A stretch of 18,617 nucleotides of DNA from Bacteroidales bacterium (GTDB lineage Bacteria > Bacteroidota > Bacteroidia > Bacteroidales > WCHB1-69): assembly GCA_031254735.1 (NCBI GenBank), contig JAIRTU010000031.1, positions 1 through 18,617 of the forward strand, in the 5' to 3' direction. The position numbers and the translations under genes were made by a program. The number at the start of each line of letters is the position of its first letter. The stretch's first letter is position 1. Below, piece by piece: positions 6,969 through 13,440 of the stretch. Under the pieces are notes generated by a model. That model had not been told where the DNA came from. It did no database searches and saw only the letters and a program-made list of their open reading frames with translations.

Positions 6969-7322
6969 ATGAGACCTGCACAAATAAAAATAATACTTTC
7001 ATTCATTCTGTTCGCAATTGCTTTTTATGCTTGTGGAAAATTTGCAAAGGACGTTCCCGCTCCCATAAAAAAAATAATTCGGAAATGTCCATCTTGCTAT
7101 TCTCAAGTTGTAGAATATGAAGATAGAAATTCTAATGTATATCTTTTTATTGCTCCTATGGATGCCGGTGATGCACTGAATGTTCTATATAGTGAAAATG
7201 GAGTTTATATGTGTACATGCGGAGGATTTGTTGAAGCCCGATGTGACACCGTATATTCGAATATTCTCAAAAATGCCACTAAGAACCGAATTGTTTGGAC
7301 TAAGAAAGGAGGCAAACAATGA
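6969..7322 (+). CDS. Small lipoprotein C, DUF6970-like
   Basis: A 117-residue lipoprotein with signal ending AIAFYAC. The mature part begins GKFAKDVPAPIKKIIRK, then CPSCYSQVVEY, a YLFIAP strand, a DA pair, an ENGVYMCTCGGF turn, and ends RIVWTKK. It is a paralogue of the next gene, and the pattern (basic helix, VxEY, Tyr/Phe strand, D-A, C-x-GG, VW) resembles DUF6970, small lipoproteins of unknown function in Bacteroidetes. It starts 4 bp after lipoprotein B without a Shine-Dalgarno, and its last four bases overlap the next start (ATGA), which suggests translational coupling. Confidence 0.68.
   Translation: MRPAQIKIILSFILFAIAFYACGKFAKDVPAPIKKIIRKCPSCYSQVVEYEDRNSNVYLFIAPMDAGDALNVLYSENGVYMCTCGGFVEARCDTVYSNILKNATKNRIVWTKKGGKQ
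7305..7312 (+). promoter_or_regulatory. Shine-Dalgarno of lipoprotein C'
   Basis: AAAGGAGG lies inside the end of lipoprotein C, 6 nt before the overlapping ATG at 7319. It is the second strong ribosome binding site in this operon and supports both that start and coupling to the upstream gene. Confidence 0.65.
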
Positions 7323-7684
7323 AACCAACACGAATAAAAATATTTGCTTTATCAGCCCTGTTTGCAATTGCTTTTTCTTCTTGTGAAAAATTTGCAAAAG
7401 ATACACCTTCTGCAATTAAGAAATTGATTAGGGAAAAGGAACAATCTTGCCTTACCGAAGTTACGGAGTTTTTGTATGATAATAAGTACTACATATACAC
7501 TTTTCACACAGATAATTGTGATGATGCTTTTTCTTATACGTATGATGAAAAAGGACGTATATTATGTCAATCAGGTGGAGCTGCCGGATTCTTGGGTTGT
7601 AAAGAAATTTTGGAAAAGTCAATAAAAACAAGAACTGTTTGGACACGTAAAAAACAAAAAACATGGAAACAAAAAAATATATAA
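7319..7684 (+). CDS. Small lipoprotein C', DUF6970-like paralogue
   Basis: A 121-residue lipoprotein (signal ending AIAFSSC) closely related to the preceding gene: EKFAKDTPSAIKKLIRE, then a VTEF strand, YYIYTF, CDDAF, YDEKGRILCQSGGAAGF, a late Cys, and RTVWTRK. The D-x-x-G-x-x-x-C-x-x-GG region is closer to the DUF6970 pattern than in its neighbour. It lacks the CPSC pair of lipoprotein C, so possible metal or disulfide sites differ. It ends in a Lys/Gln-rich tail that overlaps the first 22 bp of the next gene; that tail may simply be read-on sequence. Function unknown. Confidence 0.68.
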   Translation: MKPTRIKIFALSALFAIAFSSCEKFAKDTPSAIKKLIREKEQSCLTEVTEFLYDNKYYIYTFHTDNCDDAFSYTYDEKGRILCQSGGAAGFLGCKEILEKSIKTRTVWTRKKQKTWKQKNI

Positions 7685-8139
7685 CAGCTTCTTTTCTGAT
7701 ATTTTGCTTTGCAATTACTTTTTCTGCCTGTAAAGAACATTGCAGAAAAAACCACCCCAAAGATGTGAAACCCATTGATTGGGAAAATTACAATGATGTT
7801 TATACGGTGTATTGGAACTGTTATTCCTGTTGTGATGAAATAAGTGAAAATGAAGGCAGAACAGTTAAAATGTCGGGGTGGAAAGCTTGGTCGGATAAAG
7901 CATTTTTGTGTGATGACGCCAAATATGCTGACAAAGAATTAGGCTCTGCTGCTTATCCATGTATAGCAATAGAATGTGATTTACCCGAATTTCAAGCAAA
8001 ATTGGATTCTTGCGATTTGACAAAAAAATGCTTCGTCGAAGGAAAAATTTTCTTGAGGAAAGTAAAATATCCAAGCGGTTGCGCTGCTAAACCTATAATT
8101 AAAATTACAAATATTGATGATATTTATTTTGAAAAATAA
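7663..8139 (+). CDS. Cys-rich lipoprotein A', paralogue of lipoprotein A
   Basis: A 158-residue lipoprotein with signal ending AITFSAC. It shares HPKDVKPIDWENYNDVYTVY and a following WNCYSCC (CxxC) with lipoprotein A, then LTKKCFVEGKI and a NIDDIYFEK end. It has about ten Cys, several more than A, in a small protein, which fits a disulfide-stabilised or metal-binding envelope protein. Its signal-peptide coding DNA resembles that of C and C' more than that of A. It is the last gene of the operon; directly after its TAA begins the left inverted repeat of the 8140-8294 segment. Function unknown. Confidence 0.7.
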   Translation: METKKYITASFLIFCFAITFSACKEHCRKNHPKDVKPIDWENYNDVYTVYWNCYSCCDEISENEGRTVKMSGWKAWSDKAFLCDDAKYADKELGSAAYPCIAIECDLPEFQAKLDSCDLTKKCFVEGKIFLRKVKYPSGCAAKPIIKITNIDDIYFEK

Positions 8140-8294
8140 GGCATCGTTAATTTAGTATAGAATATTTTATTGTCTTGCAAGGGTTAAGCGAAAAGGAAAA
8201 TGTTATGGCAAAGCGGAATATATGATTGTAATATCGCTAAATTTACTCTTTTTGAAACGAAACAACGAGTTACCTGCACTAATTTAACAATGCC
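8140..8294. repeat. 155-bp segment bounded by 17-bp imperfect inverted repeats (possible MITE)
   Basis: The left end (8140-8156) begins GGCATCGTTAATTTAGT and the right end (8278-8294), reverse-complemented, reads GGCATTGTTAAATTAGT: 15 of 17 match. The left repeat abuts the stop codon of lipoprotein A'. No convincing target duplication is seen. A 32-codon frame with an AAAAGGAAA leader (8200-8298) runs across the inner part and out past the right repeat, but I do not call it a gene. It could be a non-autonomous element or a structured 3' region. Confidence 0.45.
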
Positions 8295-8310
8295 GTAATT
8301 TTTTGTACCA

Positions 8311-8350
8311 CAAAAAACACAAAAACGCTCGGTCGCTTCGTCCGTGCGAC
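8311..8350 (-). terminator. Possible terminator of the BspA-like gene
   Basis: On the minus strand, shortly after the stop, GTCGC (8350-8346) pairs with GCGAC (8336-8332) around a 9-base loop and is followed by T-rich sequence (TTTTTGTGTTTTTTG). The stem is only 5 bp, so the call is tentative. Confidence 0.4.
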
Positions 8351-8361
8351 ATTATTCACTA

Positions 8362-9219
8362 TTAGTCATTCCCTATTGCAATTTTTCCGTTGACCGTTCC
8401 TTTTGCAGTTCTTACATTATATATATAAATGCCTGCGGCAAATTCATTTACCGAAATCATATCTTCGCCGGTTATCTCCCGCCGGATTAAAACCCTGCCT
8501 TGCATATCGTACAACGTGAAGACTGCCTCTGTTATCATCTCCCGCAGGGAAATAAAAATATTATCGGTGGCGGGGTTGGGATAAATGTTGATACTATCTT
8601 CTGCCACTAAATCTTCCACAGCCATATCGCAATCATTATCTTGTAAGATATTGGTGAAGTTTTTCCAATACTCTGCATTTCTATAATCCTCTACCTCTGT
8701 GCACACATAGACAGCAATAGCAGTGGAAACACCCATAAAAGTATACTCGTTAATCTGTGGAGGTGTTTTTGCTTTGACATGTATTTCTGTTAAGCCGCTG
8801 CACAAGCCAAAAGCCTCATCCCCAATAACCGTTACGGAATAACCAACCGTTACGGAAGTTAATCTGTGGCAAGTATAAAAAGCATAATCTCCAATAGTGG
8901 TTACCGAATTGGGAATAGTTACCGAAGTTAAGCCGTAGCACCAGGCAAAAGCCCAATCTCCAATTGCCGTTACCGAATAGGTATTTCCCCCATTGGTGAC
9001 GGTATCGGGAATACTCACATTTCCACTGTATGATCCGGTGTATGATCCGGTTCCGTCATCGGTTACTTCCACCGTCAGGGGTGGAGAGGAGGAGGTAATG
9101 TTGTAATAGATAGTCTTTCCATTGTTAACGGCAGAAAAGTCGTAGGCAAAAGCCCTGTTAGCGGAAAGCATCATCAGGATGCACGTCGCTGCCGAGAAAA
9201 GAATGGTCTTATTCATCAT
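8362..9219 (-). CDS. BspA-like leucine-rich repeat surface protein with T9SS sorting domain
   Basis: A 285-residue secreted protein. It has a Sec signal ending NRAFA, a Gly/Ser/Thr-rich beta region, about three BspA-type (LRR_5) repeats of about 23 residues with the pattern LTSVTIPNSVTTIGDYAF (about residues 80-150), a linker with several Cys, and a C-terminal T9SS type A sorting domain (about 212-284) starting INIYPNPATD and ending in a Lys-containing strand. Such proteins are moved across the outer membrane by the PorSS and anchored or released after the sorting domain is cut; BspA repeats mediate adhesion in oral relatives. The LRR block is short. Its sorting-domain DNA is nearly identical to that of the next gene. 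ATG 9216 is an equal alternative start. Confidence 0.85.
   Translation of the reverse strand: MMNKTILFSAATCILMMLSANRAFAYDFSAVNNGKTIYYNITSSSPPLTVEVTDDGTGSYTGSYSGNVSIPDTVTNGGNTYSVTAIGDWAFAWCYGLTSVTIPNSVTTIGDYAFYTCHRLTSVTVGYSVTVIGDEAFGLCSGLTEIHVKAKTPPQINEYTFMGVSTAIAVYVCTEVEDYRNAEYWKNFTNILQDNDCDMAVEDLVAEDSINIYPNPATDNIFISLREMITEAVFTLYDMQGRVLIRREITGEDMISVNEFAAGIYIYNVRTAKGTVNGKIAIGND
8418..8581 (-). repeat. T9SS sorting-domain coding repeat, copy 1
   Basis: This 164-bp block inside the 3' part of the BspA-like gene matches 9349-9512 at 163 of 164 positions (the only difference is in GATTAAAACC versus GATTAGAACC). Outside the block the two genes diverge at once. Confidence 0.9.
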
Positions 9220-9268
9220 TAATATTATTTTAAATGTTTATAAATATATTTACTTTACTGTTTATAAT

Positions 9269-9290
9269 GGGCAACCATACAAGGCTGCCC
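9269..9290. terminator. Hairpin between the two T9SS cargo genes
   Basis: GGGCAACC (9269-9276) pairs with GGCTGCCC (9283-9290), with one G-T wobble and a 6-base loop. It sits 6 bp after the stop of the propeller gene, read on the minus strand. A T-run (TTTTATT) follows it on the plus strand, whereas the minus-strand tail ATTATAAA is weak, so it may end transcription in both directions poorly or act as an mRNA-end stabiliser. Confidence 0.5.
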
Positions 9291-9295
9291 TTTTA

Positions 9296-10552
9296 TTAAT
9301 TACTGATTCTTATCTTTCCGTTGATATTGCCTTTTGTTGTGCTTACACTATATATATAAATGCCTGCGGCAAATTCATTTACCGAAATCATATCTTCGCC
9401 GGTTATCTCCCGCCGGATTAGAACCCTGCCTTGCATATCGTACAACGTGAAGACTGCCTCTGTTATCATCTCCCGCAGGGAAATAAAAATATTATCGGTG
9501 GCGGGGTTGGGAAAGACATGTATACTGTTCTCCAAATCGAAAGATGAAATATTATCCGATGATGCTAAGGTATCGTAAATTTTGGTCAATCCGCCAAACG
9601 CACCAATCCAAACAGCTCCTTTTCTGTCTACGGCAATAGCAGATGTGCTTGCATCGTACAAACCGTCGTCTAAGGTGTAATGTTTCCACGACCTGCCATT
9701 GTATTGATACACTCCCGACGAATAGCTTCCCGCCCAAAGACGACCTCTGTTATCTACCGTAAGAGCCGTAAAATAAGGGTCTTCGTCAAAAACCAAATTC
9801 CACCTCGTGCCGTCAAATTTCCACAGTCCCGACTCATAAATGGCTGCCCACACAACATTATCTCTATCCATAACAAGAGCGTCTACATAATTATCCGAGG
9901 TATTTCCCGGCACAGGAAAATATTTAAAAAAATCAGTTCCGTCAAAGCGAGCCAATCCTTTTGCTGTACCTACCCACAAATTCCCGACGGCGTCTTGGCA
10001 AAGACAGGAAATATTTGCGTCCGGCAAACCGTCTGCTATGCGATATGTTTTCAACACCGAATCGCCCACCAATTTACTGAGACCGTCTCGGGTGGCAATC
10101 CAAGCCGTATCTTCTATCACCAAAATATCATGAACAACACCGTGTCCGAGATGACTTGCTTTTCCGAACGTTCTCCATGTGGTATCGATCAGACGCGAAA
10201 CGCCGTGCCCTGTCGAACCTATCCAAATACGTCCTTTCGGGTCGATTTTGATACACACGTTGTGATCGGACGCCAAACCGTGAAAACGGCGATCGTCTTC
10301 ATCTTCATGATGATCGTGCGGCTCCGGCACTATGGAAAACCAATTTGACTCGTTGTATTGCAATATTCCGACGTCGGGAATCTGAACGGCAATCCACATC
10401 AAACCGGTGTTGTCAAAAGCTATCTCGTGTGCATAGCTTGCCGACACGTACGCAAGCGGAAAAGGATGCTTTTCCACCACTTCTACCAACCTGTTTTGTG
10501 CATACAGCACAACAGGAAACAAACAAATGAGCATAAAAACTTTCGATTTCAT
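9296..10552 (-). CDS. Secreted beta-propeller protein (two-component-regulator propeller repeats) with T9SS sorting domain
   Basis: A 418-residue protein with signal MKSKVFMLICLFPVVLYAQ, then six or seven Reg_prop-type repeats carrying the motif D-x-x-G-x-x-W-x-G/A (GLMWIAV, GRIWIGS, GNLWVGT, NVVWAAI, GRLWAGS, GAVWIGA) from about residue 45 to 325, forming a propeller. The C-terminal T9SS type A domain (about 342-418) starts IHVFPNPATD. There is no kinase or receiver domain, so it is not a signalling sensor itself but an exported binding protein of unknown ligand. A His/Asp/Glu-rich loop (HDHHEDEDD, about residue 80) could bind metal. A 43-bp element shared with the protease gene pair lies 54 bp upstream (10606-10648). 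No clean -7 box is seen. Confidence 0.85.
   Translation of the reverse strand: MKSKVFMLICLFPVVLYAQNRLVEVVEKHPFPLAYVSASYAHEIAFDNTGLMWIAVQIPDVGILQYNESNWFSIVPEPHDHHEDEDDRRFHGLASDHNVCIKIDPKGRIWIGSTGHGVSRLIDTTWRTFGKASHLGHGVVHDILVIEDTAWIATRDGLSKLVGDSVLKTYRIADGLPDANISCLCQDAVGNLWVGTAKGLARFDGTDFFKYFPVPGNTSDNYVDALVMDRDNVVWAAIYESGLWKFDGTRWNLVFDEDPYFTALTVDNRGRLWAGSYSSGVYQYNGRSWKHYTLDDGLYDASTSAIAVDRKGAVWIGAFGGLTKIYDTLASSDNISSFDLENSIHVFPNPATDNIFISLREMITEAVFTLYDMQGRVLIRREITGEDMISVNEFAAGIYIYSVSTTKGNINGKIRISN
9349..9512 (-). repeat. T9SS sorting-domain coding repeat, copy 2
   Basis: The partner of 8418-8581, offset 931 bp, in the same orientation, inside the 3' part of the propeller gene. Confidence 0.9.
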
Positions 10553-10605
10553 ATTTTCTTTATTTTAATTGTTTAGAATGATTTTTATATTGATACCCGA
10601 AAACA

Positions 10606-10648
10606 AAAAAACGTTGCCTCGAATTGAAAAATAATTGAAACATTTTAT
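10606..10648. promoter_or_regulatory. 43-bp operator-like element, copy 1 (upstream of propeller gene)
   Basis: Matches 12040-12082 at 40 of 43 positions. Both copies contain AATTGAAA twice, 11 bp apart (here 10622-10629 and 10633-10640), which is one DNA turn and typical of a tandem protein-binding site. It lies 54 bp upstream of the propeller start, in a gap with no plus-strand gene. Confidence 0.6.
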
Positions 10649-10702
10649 TTTTTGCCTTTCGGCTGAATAAACTTCCATCTTTTTTATCACTTTCTCTCTG
10701 CA

Positions 10703-11971
10703 TTAATGATGAACATTTTCTATCAGCGATTTATCGGTTATTTTCTGCAACTGTATTGTTTTTTTTCCTGCCGACGTCAATATTTCGACAGGCATACTTT
10801 TCAATTCTTTCGTGTTTTCTTTTATTTCGCACCATCGGGAAATATCTATTTTCTCCGTCGAAATTCCGTTTACGCTCAATATTCGATCTCCCGGTCGGAT
10901 ACCGTTTTTGTGGCTGTGAGTGTTTTCCCGGATAAAACAAATTATCAATTCATCATCTTGCAAATCGGCTGTAAATTCCCAATATTCTTCGTTCTCAATG
11001 ATTTTATCCTCTTCTTTTTTCTCTAAAAACAATTTCTTTTGTTTCCAATTAATGGCAATTTTTCCGTATTTTATCAAAAACGCATTGCCGATTAAAATCA
11101 TTGTTGACGGCACAACGTTCACCGGTTCGTTCATAATACGATTGTTGCCCATGTACAATGTATCTATTTCCACAAGATATTGGGTTTGAACAGCTTCATC
11201 GTTAAACAACGTTTCCGTTTTTTTGCCTTCGCCTTTGGCATATTTCAAAGAGTTGCTTTTTCTGCTTTTGAAAAACAGGCTGTCGGGTATCTGTATCAGG
11301 TCGTTATTTCCTAAATCTAAGGTTGCATAAAAATAAAATTCGCCCATTTCCATTCTTATTTCGGGCGTGCGGCTGCCTTGCGATTCTCTGAACGGTATTT
11401 CCATATTGTAATTGTCCCGCGAAAAAGCCTTGTCGGAAACGCACAGTATTTGATTGGAAAAATCTATTTCCCAATTGAGCAATCGCAAAATATTACTTCC
11501 AAACAATCCGTCTATACGCATGCAACTGTGTCTTTCAAAAGCGTCAAGATTTGCAACGCCATAGGCAACGTTGTCGAAACAGATATTTTCAAGACAAACA
11601 TTGTCCGTATTGTAAAAATTCAGCGAATCAACAATTCCTGCGGCGTCAATAACGGGAATTGAAAAAGAATATGCCGCTTCCAACTCTTTTGCCAAACTGT
11701 CGGAAAAAACCGTTATCGCACCGGTGTCGAATATAAAATTGCGGATTTTGCCGTTTATCTTTACCGGGACAATCACGGCATTTTTTACTGACGTAAACCG
11801 GATTTTTTCGGCTACATGCTTGTTTTTCAGCTTTGCAGTGAACAAATATTTATTTTGAAGTTTGCGAAATTCTTTTATTTCTTTTTTGCTCTGTGCAAAT
11901 GAAGAAGATAAAAAAACGGTGAAGAAAAACATCGCAAATGCGGCAAAAAGATAATGTCGTTGTGTCATCAT
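10703..11971 (-). CDS. Retropepsin-like aspartyl protease with C-terminal PDZ domain
   Basis: A secreted protein of about 422 residues. Signal peptide FFTVFLSSSFAQ is cut near residue 27. The first retropepsin-like lobe has NFIFDTGA (Asp82, Thr83, Gly84) and GLFGSNIL; the second has ATLDLGNNDLI, where DLG replaces DTG, and ILIGNAFL. A PDZ-like domain follows (about residues 325-410) with GIRPGDRILSVNG. This two-lobe plus PDZ layout is a common Bacteroidetes family of presumed periplasmic or surface proteases with unknown substrates. Loss of Thr in the second motif may weaken activity. The frame opens at 12130, but that start would overlap the divergent gene, so ATG 11971 (or 11968) is chosen because it gives a proper signal peptide. 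Confidence 0.8.
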   Translation of the reverse strand: MMTQRHYLFAAFAMFFFTVFLSSSFAQSKKEIKEFRKLQNKYLFTAKLKNKHVAEKIRFTSVKNAVIVPVKINGKIRNFIFDTGAITVFSDSLAKELEAAYSFSIPVIDAAGIVDSLNFYNTDNVCLENICFDNVAYGVANLDAFERHSCMRIDGLFGSNILRLLNWEIDFSNQILCVSDKAFSRDNYNMEIPFRESQGSRTPEIRMEMGEFYFYATLDLGNNDLIQIPDSLFFKSRKSNSLKYAKGEGKKTETLFNDEAVQTQYLVEIDTLYMGNNRIMNEPVNVVPSTMILIGNAFLIKYGKIAINWKQKKLFLEKKEEDKIIENEEYWEFTADLQDDELIICFIRENTHSHKNGIRPGDRILSVNGISTEKIDISRWCEIKENTKELKSMPVEILTSAGKKTIQLQKITDKSLIENVHH

Positions 11972-12039
11972 TGGATAAATTATATGTCGTAAAACTATTT
12001 TCCGATAATAAAAACGAGTGTTTCGCATAATTATTTTAG

Positions 12040-12082
12040 AAAAAACGTTTTCTCCAATTGAAAAATAATTGAAACATTTTAT
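12040..12082. promoter_or_regulatory. 43-bp operator-like element, copy 2 (between divergent protease genes)
   Basis: Second copy of the 10606-10648 element, with AATTGAAA at 12056-12063 and 12067-12074. It overlaps the -33 part of the plus-strand promoter of the C25 gene and lies 69 bp upstream of the aspartyl protease gene, so one bound protein could control both. Confidence 0.6.
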
Positions 12083-12089
12083 ACCTTTG
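12058..12089 (+). promoter_or_regulatory. Promoter of the C25-like gene
   Basis: TTG at 12058-12060, 21 bases, then TACCTTTG at 12082-12089. Transcription would start near 12096, leaving a leader of only about 15 nt before the ATG at 12110. Confidence 0.6.
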
Positions 12090-12109
12090 TAAAAATAAAT
12101 AAACACGCA

Positions 12110-13438
12110 ATGTATATCTTGTGCAGACAAATAATTTTTTTCTTTTTTGTTTTCCTGTGTTTATCACCGTTGGAAAGCAGCGGACAAAATCGGGAAACAA
12201 AGAAAATGATTATTGTTTCGTATCATTCTTTCACTCCGTTGCTTTCTTCTTTTATCGAGTTTAAAAACAAAGATAATATCGATTGTTTTACCATTTCCAT
12301 CGATTCGGGAAGCACATTTCAACATATCAAACAGAAGATTGACAGCGTGTATTCTTTTTTTTCGGCAGATTTTTTGCTCTTGGTCGGCGATCATCAGCAT
12401 ATTCCGTCGTATCGTGTTGATGAGGGTTTGTCGGACATACATTATACTTTTGCAGACAAAAACACAGACACTCCGCGTATGGCTGTCGGACGGTTTTCCG
12501 TAGAAAATGAGCAGGATTTGCACACCATAATCGAACGCAATATCCACCGAAAACCGTCTTCGTTTCATGTGGCGGGAATTGCCTCGCAGGAAATTTCGGA
12601 ACTCACCCTGAAATACGATTACCAACAAATACGAACCATGGGAAATGCCTTTGTCGAAAAAGGATTTTCTATCCTTTCCGAATTGTTCGACGGTTCGCAA
12701 GGCGGTGGCGACAAAGACAACAATCCAACGTATAAAGATATTATCGCAACGTTAAACAGCGGAACAACTTGGGTAAATTATGCCGGATATGGCAGTTATG
12801 ACGGCTGGAATACCGGTTCGTTTGAAAGTACGCATCTCGACAGTCTCAATCCGAATATCGAGCTGCCGATCATTGTTTCTGCCTCCTGTTTAAACGGACA
12901 TTTTGCCGACCGCAGCTGTTTTGCGGAAAAATGGATACGCCACACAAAAAACGGAAAACCTGTCGGTGCAATTGCCGTTTTTATGCCCTCTTCTTTCGCC
13001 GATTGGGACGCAACGCTTTCGGCGATGATAACAATCGGTAACAATATCCCGAACATTGACGGCAATTGTCGCTTGGGAGATTTGTATCTGATTGGATATA
13101 ACCATATCATACACGAAATGCAACGAAAAAAAGATGCGTATTGCCTGATATTGTTCGGCGACCCAAGTATGTGGATATATGCGAAAGAAAGCAATTTTCC
13201 GGTGGAAGAAAAAGAGATAAATCATTCTTTGTTTGCCTTTCCAAACCCTGCCCTCTCTTCGCTTGCTCTTTTGCGGGAAGGCAATTTGTTTATCTACACA
13301 ATGGAAGGAAAACTTGTTAAAAATCAATATGTTTCACCGATGCAGAAAATAAATCTGACCGATATTTCTTCCGGAATGTATGTACTGATATTATATCGGG
13401 ACAATAGAAAATTCATTCAAAAATTGATAATAAAATAA
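12110..13438 (+). CDS. C25 (gingipain-like) family secreted protein with Tyr in place of catalytic His, T9SS sorting domain
   Basis: A 442-residue protein with a signal peptide (about residues 1-26), a C25-like caspase-fold region, and a C-terminal T9SS type A domain from about residue 375 (FAFPNPALSS). Alignment by eye to RgpB is clear: LLLVGDHQHIPSYR, VNYAGYGSYDGW, then SASCLNGHF, CFAEKWIRHTKNGKPVGAIAVF and ILFGDPSMW. The nucleophile Cys (residue 260) is kept, but the partner His of the YTGHGS motif is Tyr227 (TAT). It lacks the long prodomain and adhesin domains of gingipains. It may be a pseudoprotease, for example a binding or scaffold protein, or may use another base. It is divergent from the aspartyl protease gene and ends 2 bp from the convergent lipoprotein gene. 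Confidence 0.85.
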   Translation: MYILCRQIIFFFFVFLCLSPLESSGQNRETKKMIIVSYHSFTPLLSSFIEFKNKDNIDCFTISIDSGSTFQHIKQKIDSVYSFFSADFLLLVGDHQHIPSYRVDEGLSDIHYTFADKNTDTPRMAVGRFSVENEQDLHTIIERNIHRKPSSFHVAGIASQEISELTLKYDYQQIRTMGNAFVEKGFSILSELFDGSQGGGDKDNNPTYKDIIATLNSGTTWVNYAGYGSYDGWNTGSFESTHLDSLNPNIELPIIVSASCLNGHFADRSCFAEKWIRHTKNGKPVGAIAVFMPSSFADWDATLSAMITIGNNIPNIDGNCRLGDLYLIGYNHIIHEMQRKKDAYCLILFGDPSMWIYAKESNFPVEEKEINHSLFAFPNPALSSLALLREGNLFIYTMEGKLVKNQYVSPMQKINLTDISSGMYVLILYRDNRKFIQKLIIK

Positions 13439-13440
13439 GG

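Noticed and set aside
8200..8298. 32-codon plus-strand frame inside the inverted-repeat segment, with an AAAAGGAAA leader
   Set aside because: Too short to support as a gene; its last codons come from the inverted repeat itself. Worth checking only if other copies of the segment keep the frame.
10654..10663. GCC-TTTC-GGC hairpin downstream of the aspartyl protease gene, as a terminator
   Set aside because: Read on the minus strand it is followed by A-rich, not T-rich, sequence and the stem is only 3 bp.
11972..12130. N-terminal extension of the aspartyl protease frame to 12130
   Set aside because: It overlaps the start of the divergent C25 gene and its promoter and would bury the signal peptide.
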